Source of the DNA: an uncultured Desulfurobacterium sp.
GTDB taxonomy: Bacteria; Aquificota; Aquificia; Desulfurobacteriales; Desulfurobacteriaceae
Assembly (NCBI GenBank): GCA_913055135.1
Contig: CAJXJV010000099.1
Location: 1 to 5,544, forward strand
Direction: 5' to 3'
DNA length: 5,544 nucleotides
The position numbers and the translations under genes are program-made. Below, one piece after another: positions 1 through 5,513 of the stretch (positions are counted from its first letter, which is position 1; every line of letters begins with the position of its first letter). The notes under the pieces are model-generated. The model saw nothing but the letters and a program-made list of their open reading frames with translations. It searched no databases and had not been told where the DNA came from.

Positions 1-11
1 GTAATAATAAC

Positions 12-1259
12 TTAACTTTGTTCAAAAAGTTCTTTTATCTTTTTTTTAGCAGGTTCGCTATTTTCTTTAATAAATAATAAACATTCGTCTTCTGCTAAAC
101 CTTCTGCATTTAGGATAATAACCTTTTCAAAGCCTTTCTTGAATGCAATTTCAATTGAAGATTTCATATCCCTCTTTACTATATCCCGTGCAACACTGTA
201 ACCTTTTCCTCTTAGCAGTTTTGAGACTTCATAGGCTTTGTGGAGCTCTTTCTTCAAGTCTATTATGTAGAAATCCTGTTTCTCAAGGCTTTTCAATAAA
301 CCTTTCTTCTCAAGTAGAGATTGTAGAGTATCAATATTCAGGGCAATTCCGGTTGCCGGGAGATTTCTTCCAAATTTAGATAGGAGCTCGTTGTATCTGC
401 CACCGATTCCAAGTGAGAATCCAGAAAGAGGATGAAAAACTTCAAATGTAACACCTGTGTGGTATTCCATTCCTCTCTTCTCAGACAGATCAAAAATCAC
501 CTTTTTTTCAAAGCCGTAGCTCTTGAGAATGGAAAACATCTCTTTAAGCTTTTTAACGGCATTCCGGGATTTTTCGTTCTCAAAAAGTTCATAAGCTCTG
601 TACAGAACATCTTCTTTTCCATAAAGTTCTAAGAGGGCTTCTATTTTTTTCCTTTTGTTGTCAGGAATGTTCCTTTCTTCAAGAAAGAGCTCAATACCTG
701 AAATATCTTTATGACTTAGGAGTTGCAGGAACTTTTCCTTATCAGGAATTTCAAGCTCTTCAAGGGCACCTTCAACAAACTCTGAGCTTCCTATGTCTAT
801 TTGAAACGATTCAAGCCCCAACTTTTCAAGTATATTGACTACAACTGCAACTATTTCAGCGTCAGCTTCAACTTCTGAGACGCCTATTAACTCAAATCCA
901 AACTGGAAGATTTCCCTTTCATTCTCAACGTCTCTGAATATTTTTCCTTTATAGAAAAAGCGGAAAGGGGGTTCATCATCTTTAAAAGAGGAAGCGACAA
1001 TTCTTGCGATCTGTGGTGTAAAGTCAGCCCTTACAGCCATTAGCTTTCCTGTGAATCTATCAACTAATTTAAATGAGATTTCCTCAAGACTATCATCAAC
1101 AACCTTAAAAGTTGAAAGGTATTCAATTGTTGGTGGAGAGATAAGTCTATAACCCCAGAGTGAAAGGACTTCTTCTATGGATTTGAGTATAAATTCTCTC
1201 TTTTCTGCTTCTTCTGGAAGAAGAGTTTTGAAACCTTTTGGAATCTCTGTCAGTCCCAT
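12..1259 (-). CDS. hisZ: HisZ, ATP phosphoribosyltransferase regulatory subunit
   Basis: HisZ is the catalytically inactive histidyl-tRNA synthetase paralogue that binds short-form HisG and makes the ATP phosphoribosyltransferase hetero-octamer, which performs and is feedback-controlled at the first step of histidine synthesis in the cytoplasm. The 415-residue product starts with the family-typical MGLTEIPKGFKTLLPEEA. It shows the class II synthetase-like core: RADFTPQIAR at about 77-86, a motif-2-like stretch FYKGKIFRD...FGFELIG at 102-126, RGMEYHTGVTFEVF at 262-275 (a variant of the HisRS histidine-binding RGLDYYTG) and GIGGRYNEL at 284-292. Residues from about 328 to the end look like an alpha/beta domain resembling the HisRS anticodon-binding fold, which the shortest HisZ proteins lack. 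This makes it a long-form HisZ. The altered RGMEYH motif, absence of a normal motif 3 and the RADFTPQ signature favour HisZ over true HisRS. The start lies 1 base after the thrC stop, so the two are co-transcribed. Confidence 0.93.
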   Translation of the reverse strand: MGLTEIPKGFKTLLPEEAEKREFILKSIEEVLSLWGYRLISPPTIEYLSTFKVVDDSLEEISFKLVDRFTGKLMAVRADFTPQIARIVASSFKDDEPPFRFFYKGKIFRDVENEREIFQFGFELIGVSEVEADAEIVAVVVNILEKLGLESFQIDIGSSEFVEGALEELEIPDKEKFLQLLSHKDISGIELFLEERNIPDNKRKKIEALLELYGKEDVLYRAYELFENEKSRNAVKKLKEMFSILKSYGFEKKVIFDLSEKRGMEYHTGVTFEVFHPLSGFSLGIGGRYNELLSKFGRNLPATGIALNIDTLQSLLEKKGLLKSLEKQDFYIIDLKKELHKAYEVSKLLRGKGYSVARDIVKRDMKSSIEIAFKKGFEKVIILNAEGLAEDECLLFIKENSEPAKKKIKELFEQS

Positions 1260-1260
1260 T

Positions 1261-2322
1261 TTAAAGTCCCAGTTGCTTTACTATTTCTTTTTTATCTGCC
1301 GGAAGAGTAACTGGTTTAACGCCCATTGATATTGCAGTATCAGGGTCTTTGAGACCATGTCCTGTAAGAGTGCAGACAATAACGTCTCCCTTTTCAAACA
1401 TATCCTTTTCTCTTACAGACTTTATGACTCCAGCAATTGAGGCAGCAGATGCTGGTTCGCAGAAGATACCTTCAGTTCTTGCAACAAGCCTGTATGCCTC
1501 TAAGATTTCTTCGTCTGTTACCATATCTATAAATCCACCGGACTCTTTGGCAGCATTTACTGCTCCTTTCCAGCTTGCAGGGTTTCCAATTCTGATTGCA
1601 GTTGCAATCGTTTCAGGGTGTTTAACTGGATGTCCAAGAACAATTGGTGCAGCGCCGGCTGCCTGCCAGCCACACATCTTAGGCTTTGAGTCAACTTTTC
1701 CGGCTTCAAAGTATTCCCTGTACCCCATCCAGTAGGCTGTGATGTTTCCGGCATTTCCGACAGGGATGAAGTGATAGTCGGGAGCTCTTCCAAGCTGCTC
1801 GCAGATTTCGAATGCAGCTGTTTTCTGTCCCTGAAGTCTGTATGGATTTATAGAGTTAACAATTGTAATTGGGTATTCAGCTCCAATCTCCCTGACTATT
1901 TCGAGGGCATCGTCAAAGTTTCCTTTTATCTGAACGACCTCGGCACCATACATTACAGCCTGAGAAAGTTTTCCAAGTGCAATTTTTCCTTCTGGAATAA
2001 GAACAACTGCTTTGAGTCCAGCTTTTGCAGCATAGGCTGCAGCAGATGCTGAAGTGTTTCCGGTAGAGGCACATATGACAGCTTTTGCTCCTTCTTCAAC
2101 AGCCTTTGAGACGGCCATTGTCATTCCTCTATCCTTGAAAGAGCCTGTAGGGTTGAGACCTTCAAACTTGAGATAGAGCTTTATCCCAGGCTTTATTTCA
2201 TTTGCAAGATTGTTGGCCTCAATCAGTGGGGTGTTTCCTTCTAAAAGAGTAATTACTGGCGTTTTATCTGTAACCGGCAGAAAGTCTCTGAACTCCTCTA
2301 TTACTCCTTTCCAGTTTTCCAT
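1261..2322 (-). CDS. thrC: Threonine synthase (PLP-dependent)
   Basis: Converts O-phosphohomoserine to threonine and phosphate in the cytoplasm, the last step of threonine synthesis. The 353-residue protein is the compact fold-type II form of about 350 residues. Visible signatures are EGNTPL at 28-33, [10 protein letters not shown] at 57-66 with Lys63 as the expected PLP Schiff-base lysine, [13 protein letters not shown] at 87-99, and the phosphate-binding loop PVGNAGN at 187-193. The C-terminal [11 protein letters not shown] at 317-327 is also family-typical. I chose the start at 2322 because GGAGG sits 5 bases upstream and [16 protein letters not shown] is the usual N-terminus. The open frame continues 36 codons further upstream, through the divergent control region to 2430, but that stretch overlaps the dapA start and does not resemble threonine synthase. 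It heads the leftward thrC-hisZ unit. Being divergent from dapA, it shares a control region with the competing lysine branch. Confidence 0.96.
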   Translation of the reverse strand: MENWKGVIEEFRDFLPVTDKTPVITLLEGNTPLIEANNLANEIKPGIKLYLKFEGLNPTGSFKDRGMTMAVSKAVEEGAKAVICASTGNTSASAAAYAAKAGLKAVVLIPEGKIALGKLSQAVMYGAEVVQIKGNFDDALEIVREIGAEYPITIVNSINPYRLQGQKTAAFEICEQLGRAPDYHFIPVGNAGNITAYWMGYREYFEAGKVDSKPKMCGWQAAGAAPIVLGHPVKHPETIATAIRIGNPASWKGAVNAAKESGGFIDMVTDEEILEAYRLVARTEGIFCEPASAASIAGVIKSVREKDMFEKGDVIVCTLTGHGLKDPDTAISMGVKPVTLPADKKEIVKQLGL

Positions 2323-2327
2323 TAAAA

Positions 2328-2332
2328 CCTCC
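2328..2332 (-). promoter_or_regulatory. thrC ribosome binding site
   Basis: GGAGG on the minus strand, 5 bases (TTTTA) before the ATG at 2322-2320. It decides the thrC start against the longer open frame, which would begin at 2430. Confidence 0.85.
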
Positions 2333-2349
2333 GGAAAAATCTTGCAGAA

Positions 2350-2378
2350 TAAGATAAAATAACAAAAAGAATTATATT
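2350..2378 (+). promoter_or_regulatory. Weak candidate promoter for the dapA operon
   Basis: TATATT at 2373-2378 is a possible -10, 38 bases before the dapA ATG. Only a poor -35 (TAAGAT, 2350-2355) stands 17 bases upstream. It would overlap the thrC -10 on the other strand, so the two promoters would compete. A promoter for dapA must lie near here because thrC is divergent, but this exact placement is uncertain. Confidence 0.22.
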
Positions 2379-2399
2379 TCTTTTGAACTTGTTTGACCA
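2371..2399 (-). promoter_or_regulatory. Candidate promoter for thrC-hisZ
   Basis: The minus strand carries a perfect TATAAT -10 hexamer at 2376-2371. A weak -35-like TGGTCA (4 of 6 to TTGACA) lies at 2399-2394 with a 17-base spacer. The -10 is 48 bases before the thrC ATG, leaving a leader of about 40 bases. The region is AT-rich, so a chance -10 is possible, but position and spacing fit. Confidence 0.4.
2382..2398 (+). repeat. Two TTTGAMC direct repeats in the divergent control region
   Basis: TTTGAAC at 2382-2388 and TTTGACC at 2392-2398 are direct repeats offset by 10 bases, about one helical turn. They lie between the candidate promoter elements and the dapA Shine-Dalgarno, and overlap the possible thrC -35. 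This could be a tandem-site operator, but with only two short AT-rich half-sites it may be chance. Confidence 0.22.
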
Positions 2400-2407
2400 A
2401 ATAGGGT

Positions 2408-2412
2408 GGAGG
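2408..2412 (+). promoter_or_regulatory. dapA ribosome binding site
   Basis: GGAGG, 4 bases (TGTT) before the dapA ATG at 2417. It is strong and well placed, and it supports that start as the first gene of the rightward operon. Confidence 0.8.
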
Positions 2413-2416
2413 TGTT

Positions 2417-3289
2417 ATGTTTGAAGGCATTTATGTTGCCATTCCGACGCCGTTTAAAAATGGGAAAGTTGATGAAGAGGCTCTGAGAGGTCATATCGAA
2501 TTTTTAATAGAAAACGGCGTTGACGGGATTGTTCCCTGCGGAACCACCGGTGAAAGTGCAACCCTTTCTTACGAGGAGCACGAAGAGGTAATAGCAATAA
2601 CAATTGACCAGTGTAAGGGTAGGGTAAAGGTAATTGCAGGAACCGGTTCAAACTCAACGGAAGAAGCTATAAGGCTTACAAAGTTTGCAGAAGAGGTGAA
2701 GGCAGATGGAGCTCTTCTTATAACTCCTTACTACAACAAACCAAATCAGGAGGGGCTTTACCTCCACTTCAAAGCTGTTGCTGAAGCTGTGAGTATTCCA
2801 ATTGTTCTTTACAATGTTCCGGGAAGAACCGGTGTTAACATGCTTCCTGAAACGGTAGCAAGGCTTTCTGAAATTGAAAACATAGTTGCCATTAAAGAGG
2901 CAACGGGCAGCACAAATGTTGCGACAGAAATTGTTAATCTCTGTGGTGATAAGATAACGGTTTTATCTGGAGACGACCTGACATTTTTCCCTCTTCTCTC
3001 AGTTGGGGCAAAAGGGGTTATCTCTGTTACTGCAAACGTTGTTCCAGATAAGATGGTTGAAATGTACAGGAATTTCGTTGAAGGGAATCTAAAAAGAGCG
3101 ATGGAGCTCCATCACTGGCTCTATCCACTTTCAAAGGTTCTTTTCATTGATACAAATCCAATACCTGTAAAAACGGCACTCAGCTTTATGGGCAAGATGG
3201 AGAAGGAATTCAGGCTTCCGTTGTGTCCGACAACCCCGGAGAAAGAGGCTAAGATCAAAGAAGTCTTAACTCGATTAGGAGTAATTTGA
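2417..3289 (+). CDS. dapA: 4-hydroxy-tetrahydrodipicolinate synthase
   Basis: Condenses pyruvate with aspartate-4-semialdehyde to 4-hydroxy-tetrahydrodipicolinate, the committed step of the diaminopimelate/lysine pathway in the cytoplasm. The 290 residues match the usual length of about 290-300 for this TIM-barrel family. Visible features are IPTPF at 9-13, [11 protein letters not shown] at 40-50 (Thr43/Thr44 of the proton relay), TPYYNKP at 103-109 (Tyr106, the residue donated across the dimer), LYNVPGRTG at 131-139 (catalytic Tyr132 and carboxylate-binding Arg137) and IKEATGS at 159-165 with the Schiff-base Lys160. The full active-site set supports DapA itself over relatives such as N-acetylneuraminate lyase, as does dapB two genes on. 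It is first in the operon. Its TGA shares an A with the ATG of the next gene (TGATG), suggesting translational coupling. Confidence 0.97.
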   Translation: MFEGIYVAIPTPFKNGKVDEEALRGHIEFLIENGVDGIVPCGTTGESATLSYEEHEEVIAITIDQCKGRVKVIAGTGSNSTEEAIRLTKFAEEVKADGALLITPYYNKPNQEGLYLHFKAVAEAVSIPIVLYNVPGRTGVNMLPETVARLSEIENIVAIKEATGSTNVATEIVNLCGDKITVLSGDDLTFFPLLSVGAKGVISVTANVVPDKMVEMYRNFVEGNLKRAMELHHWLYPLSKVLFIDTNPIPVKTALSFMGKMEKEFRLPLCPTTPEKEAKIKEVLTRLGVI

Positions 3290-4314
3290 TGGGACCTTCA
3301 ATAAACTATAGGGATCTTGAAAGACTTCTTTACTACTTTGAGATAAGGGAAAAAGACGTTAAGAACATGCAGTTTTTGGGCAAAATTCTCCTTCCCTATG
3401 TAGATGAATTTGCAGATACTTTTTACAACAATCTGATGAAGTTTGAAGGGATCAAGGAGTACATACCCGAAACGAAACTTCAAAGACTGAAACAAACTAT
3501 AAAAATCTGGTATCGGAAACTCTTTTCGGGGAAGTACGACTCAGAATATCTCCTCTACCTTCTGAGAATTGCAAAAGTTCACATTGAAGAGGGGATTCCC
3601 CCTCACTATATAATCGTTGCAATGAACTTTGTAAGTCGTTTCTGTACAAGAAGAGTTGCTAAGTTCTTCTCGGAAAAGGCAGAAAAGTTCTTTGAGCAAC
3701 ACAAAGAAAACCAGAAGGCAATGGATGGTTCTGCCAAAACGGAGATGCTGGAAGGATTTGTTTTTGAAGAAGTCTTCGAAAGAATGGGAGATTTAACTCG
3801 CTCCCTGAGAAAACTCCTTGCCTTAAATGAGGATGTTCTCGTCTCCTATTACGTTGACTCAGAGCTCAGGGCATTTCTTGAGGGTGGAAGGTTTGAAAGG
3901 TTTGTAATCAATTTCAGCAAGAAGTTTGCTGTTTTTATAGATGTTGCGATACTCGTCGGTCTTATGTTTCTTGCGATTTTTGTAATAGGACTTTTTGGAA
4001 TGGACATCTCCAACTTTTTCCATGGAGACCTTGCCCACAGCCTTATTGCAGCTCTCGGTGATCTTCTTATTCTGTGGACGGTTCTTGAACTTCTGAACAG
4101 TGAAATCAAGTTCATGCTGGGGGGTGAATTAGCTGTTAGTGCATTTGTCAGTGTTGCACTTGCAGCAACCATCAGGGAAGCCCTTGTTGTTTCACTTGAG
4201 CACGATAAACCCATAGAGTTTAAGCTGGGAATTGGAGCTTTGATTCTTATTCTTGGCATTGTTTTCGGAATCGTTAAGTGGTTTGAGCTGAATAAACAGA
4301 AAAGAAGAGGTTAA
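3289..4314 (+). CDS. Globin-coupled sensor fused to a PsiE-like membrane domain
   Basis: A 341-residue protein of two modules. Residues about 1-165 look like a globin-coupled-sensor/protoglobin domain: FADTFYNNL (41-49) with Tyr46 as candidate distal B10 residue, RLKQT (66-70), and IAKVHIEEGIPPHY (94-107) with His98 as candidate proximal heme ligand. The Tyr-to-His distance (52) nearly equals that recalled for HemAT (Tyr70/His123). Residues 170-195 (SLRKLLALNEDVLVSYY) resemble the helical linker of globin-coupled sensors. Residues about 212-331 form a PsiE-family module with four predicted helices (about 214-236, 249-268, 281-301, 313-331). Within it lie charged Asp258, Glu267, Arg296 and Glu297, and a basic tail (KQKRRG) ends the protein. 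Heme or gas sensing that drives a membrane output is inference; PsiE's activity is unknown. AGGAG at 3277-3281, 7 bases before the ATG, supports this start over the TTG one codon earlier. It overlaps dapA by 1 base and stops 3 bases before dapB. Confidence 0.85.
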   Translation: MGPSINYRDLERLLYYFEIREKDVKNMQFLGKILLPYVDEFADTFYNNLMKFEGIKEYIPETKLQRLKQTIKIWYRKLFSGKYDSEYLLYLLRIAKVHIEEGIPPHYIIVAMNFVSRFCTRRVAKFFSEKAEKFFEQHKENQKAMDGSAKTEMLEGFVFEEVFERMGDLTRSLRKLLALNEDVLVSYYVDSELRAFLEGGRFERFVINFSKKFAVFIDVAILVGLMFLAIFVIGLFGMDISNFFHGDLAHSLIAALGDLLILWTVLELLNSEIKFMLGGELAVSAFVSVALAATIREALVVSLEHDKPIEFKLGIGALILILGIVFGIVKWFELNKQKRRG

Positions 4315-4317
4315 GGG

Positions 4318-5100
4318 ATGGTAAAAGTAGCCGTAACTGGTGCTGAAGGAAGAATGGGAAATTTGATAGCAAACTTAGTTCTTCAGGATAGAGATTTAAA
4401 GCTTGTAGGAGTTACAGAAAGACCGGATTCGGATGTTATTGGTAAAGAGTTTTCTGAGGGGGTTAATTTCTATGCTTCGCTAAAGGATATTCCAGAAAAG
4501 CCTGATGTTGTAATTGATTTTACAATTCCAGAGGCTACTTTAAGACTCTTAGATGAAGCAAGAGAAATTGGAACTGCTCTTGTTATAGGAACTACAGGTT
4601 TTACAGATGAAGAGAAAAGAAAAATAGAAGAAACTGCAAAAACTGTGCCTGTTGTCTTCTCTCCTAACATGAGTCTTGGCGTAAACCTTCTCTTTAAATT
4701 GGTTGCTGAAGTAACAAAAGCCTTAAAGGATAAAGGTTACGATATAGAGATATTCGAAATTCACCATAGGTTCAAAAAAGATGCTCCTTCTGGAACTGCA
4801 ATGAGGCTTGCTGAGATAATTGCTGAGAACCTTGGGAAGGATTTAGATGAGATAGCGGTTTACGGCAGAAGGGGAATTGTTGGAGAGAGGAAACCGGAAG
4901 AGCTTGGAGTCTTAGCTGCAAGAATGGGAGATGTTGTTGGGGACCACACAGTATTCTTTGCAACACTTGGAGAGAGATTGGAGCTCACCCACAGGGCAAC
5001 AAGTCGTGAAACGTTTGCAAGAGGTGCAGTAGTTGCTGCAAAGTGGATAGCTGGAAGAGAGGCAGGGCTCTATACGATGTTTGATGTTCTGGGGATTTGA
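4318..5100 (+). CDS. dapB: 4-hydroxy-tetrahydrodipicolinate reductase
   Basis: Reduces the DapA product to tetrahydrodipicolinate with NAD(P)H, the next step towards diaminopimelate and lysine. At 260 residues it is slightly shorter than the E. coli enzyme (273). The N-terminal Rossmann fold has VAVTGAEGRMG at 4-14, followed by VIDFT at 65-69 and GTTGF at 91-95. The substrate-binding domain has FSPNMSLGVNL at 114-124 and the signature EIHHRFKKDAPSGTA at 147-161, in which His149/His150 and Lys153 match E. coli His159/His160 and Lys163. ATSRETFARGA at 227-237 is also typical. AAGAGG at 4305-4310 lies 7 bases before the ATG. It follows the globin-sensor gene by 3 bases and its TGA overlaps the next gene as TGATG, so it is interior to the operon. 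Confidence 0.97.
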   Translation: MVKVAVTGAEGRMGNLIANLVLQDRDLKLVGVTERPDSDVIGKEFSEGVNFYASLKDIPEKPDVVIDFTIPEATLRLLDEAREIGTALVIGTTGFTDEEKRKIEETAKTVPVVFSPNMSLGVNLLFKLVAEVTKALKDKGYDIEIFEIHHRFKKDAPSGTAMRLAEIIAENLGKDLDEIAVYGRRGIVGERKPEELGVLAARMGDVVGDHTVFFATLGERLELTHRATSRETFARGAVVAAKWIAGREAGLYTMFDVLGI

Positions 5101-5333
5101 TGAAAGAGGCTTTGAAGGAAGAAATAGGCGTCTGGAAAGAAAATCTAAAGGCGGTAATATACCTATTTGTTCTTGATATATCTGGAACTATAGCAAGGGC
5201 TGTAAAGGTTGGTATCGTTGATACATGGGTGATCTCTGGAATACTGGTTCTATATTTAACTTTGATTGGTTACTACGTGTGTTGGAAGAAATTGAAGATC
5301 CTGATAAATCAGTTAAGGGAGTTTGAGGAGTGA
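5100..5333 (+). CDS. Small two-helix membrane protein, unknown function
   Basis: I do not recognise this 77-residue protein. It has a short charged N-terminus (MKEALKEEIGVWKENLK), a hydrophobic segment at about 18-37 broken by Asp26, Arg33 and Lys36, and a clear transmembrane helix at about 43-62 (WVISGILVLYLTLIGYYVCW). The C-terminus is basic then acidic (KKLK...REFEE). Lysines before the first segment and after the second predict a hairpin with both ends in the cytoplasm. The ATG shares its A with the dapB TGA. TGGGG at 5090-5094 is a weak ribosome binding site, so expression is probably by coupling to dapB. An overlapping TTG one codon upstream is the less likely start. The tight operon fit makes it very likely real, and its 4-base overlap with the next microprotein suggests the two act together, which is inference. 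Confidence 0.72.
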   Translation: MKEALKEEIGVWKENLKAVIYLFVLDISGTIARAVKVGIVDTWVISGILVLYLTLIGYYVCWKKLKILINQLREFEE

Positions 5334-5422
5334 TTGAGATCCTATTTGTTTTATCGTTGATATTGCCGTTCTTATTACTTCTCATATATATGTATAAAAC
5401 CGATCCGCTTGCTGAGAAGTGA
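5330..5422 (+). CDS. Single-helix membrane microprotein, 30 residues
   Basis: A 30-codon open frame starting with GTG inside the preceding gene's end (GTGA, 4-base overlap). AAGGGAG at 5315-5321 lies 8 bases before the GTG. The product begins MIEIL, has a strongly hydrophobic helix at about 4-20 (Leu/Ile/Phe/Val, one Pro), and ends in a polar tail, MYKTDPLAEK. It would be a one-pass inner-membrane peptide, probably with the KTDPLAEK tail in the cytoplasm by the positive-inside rule (weak). Support for being real comes from the coupled start, the ribosome binding site, and a diverged downstream copy whose matching ends differ almost only at third codon positions. Function is unknown. It could be an accessory subunit of the 77-residue neighbour or of some respiratory or membrane complex. 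Confidence 0.58.
   Translation: MIEILFVLSLILPFLLLLIYMYKTDPLAEK
5399..5420 (+). repeat. Direct repeat, copy 1 (TDPLAEK codons)
   Basis: Twenty-two bases at the end of the 30-residue microprotein gene are repeated at 5482-5503 with 18 matches. The core is GATCCgCTTGCtGAgAAGT. The four mismatches all fall on third codon positions of the microprotein frame, three of them synonymous and one Glu/Asp. A short AGGAG follows each copy. Confidence 0.7.
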
Positions 5423-5426
5423 GGAG

Positions 5427-5479
5427 TCGGATAATGATTGAAATTTGCCGAAAGAACATAAGGGAATTGGATAATGGTT
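5427..5479 (+). repeat. Short GGATAATG direct repeats, 40-base offset
   Basis: TCGGATAATGATT at 5427-5439 and TTGGATAATGGTT at 5467-5479 match at 11 of 13 bases, 40 bases apart. They lie in the gap between the microprotein gene and hisA and overlap the decayed copy. They may be the footprint of a small duplication that disrupted its middle. Confidence 0.45.
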
Positions 5480-5505
5480 AGACTGATCCACTTGCAGATA
5501 AGTAG
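5434..5505 (+). pseudogene. Decayed copy of the 30-residue microprotein gene
   Basis: In one frame this reads MIEI at its start and TDPLADK then a stop at its end, matching both ends of the microprotein encoded just upstream. The first four codons differ from copy 1 only in the start codon (ATG for GTG) and two synonymous third positions. Between the ends only about 13 codons remain (20 in copy 1). They encode polar residues (CRKNIRELDNG) instead of a helix, and include an in-frame TAG at 5479-5481. GAGGAG at 5421-5426, 7 bases before the ATG, is still a good ribosome binding site, so a 15-residue peptide (5434-5481) may be made. Alternatives are a short leader peptide, or recent recombination between repeats. 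It has no histidine codons, so a histidine attenuator is unlikely. Confidence 0.4.
5482..5503 (+). repeat. Direct repeat, copy 2 (TDPLADK codons)
   Basis: Second copy of the 22-base repeat at 5399-5420, 18 of 22 matching. It ends next to the hisA ribosome binding site, so it may also form part of the hisA translation-initiation region. Confidence 0.7.
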
Positions 5506-5509
5506 GAGG
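5504..5509 (+). promoter_or_regulatory. hisA ribosome binding site
   Basis: AGGAGG, 4 bases before the ATG at 5514. It is strong, and it overlaps the final TAG of the decayed microprotein copy. Confidence 0.8.
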
Positions 5510-5513
5510 TTCC

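Noticed and set aside
143..632. Plus-strand open frames opposite hisZ
   Set aside because: Low-complexity antisense frames (66-78 codons) with no ribosome binding site or recognisable motif, fully covered by a well-supported gene.
12..1259. Histidyl-tRNA synthetase (hisS) instead of hisZ
   Set aside because: The HisRS RGLDYYTG motif is altered to RGMEYHTG, the RADFTPQIAR signature is HisZ-like, and the sequence is not typical of a catalytic synthetase.
1349..2052. Open frames on both strands within thrC, including a 128-codon plus-strand frame
   Set aside because: Composition is that of an out-of-frame reading, there is no motif, and thrC has every catalytic signature in its own frame.
2323..2430. 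36-residue N-terminal extension of threonine synthase
   Set aside because: The frame is open, but it runs through the promoter region and over the dapA start, has no resemblance to the family, and a GGAGG-preceded ATG at 2322 gives the standard length.
3286..3291. TTG start one codon before the globin-sensor ATG (and likewise 5097 for the 77-residue protein)
   Set aside because: Both are directly followed by an ATG forming a TGATG stop-start overlap, the commoner arrangement.
3849..4259. 136-codon minus-strand frame inside the globin-PsiE gene
   Set aside because: Its Ser/Arg/Ile-rich composition is what the complement of hydrophobic transmembrane codons yields; no domain or translation signal was seen.
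5383..5392. CATATATATG palindrome
   Set aside because: A 10-base AT-alternating palindrome within an AT-rich coding stretch (Ile-Tyr-Met codons) is expected by chance.
5357..5398. Possible internal promoter for hisA (TTGATA or TTGCCG with TATATA/TATAAA)
   Set aside because: No pair combines good hexamers with 16-18 base spacing except TTGCCG-16-TATATA, at 4 of 6 each, and the boxes lie in codons of the microprotein helix.
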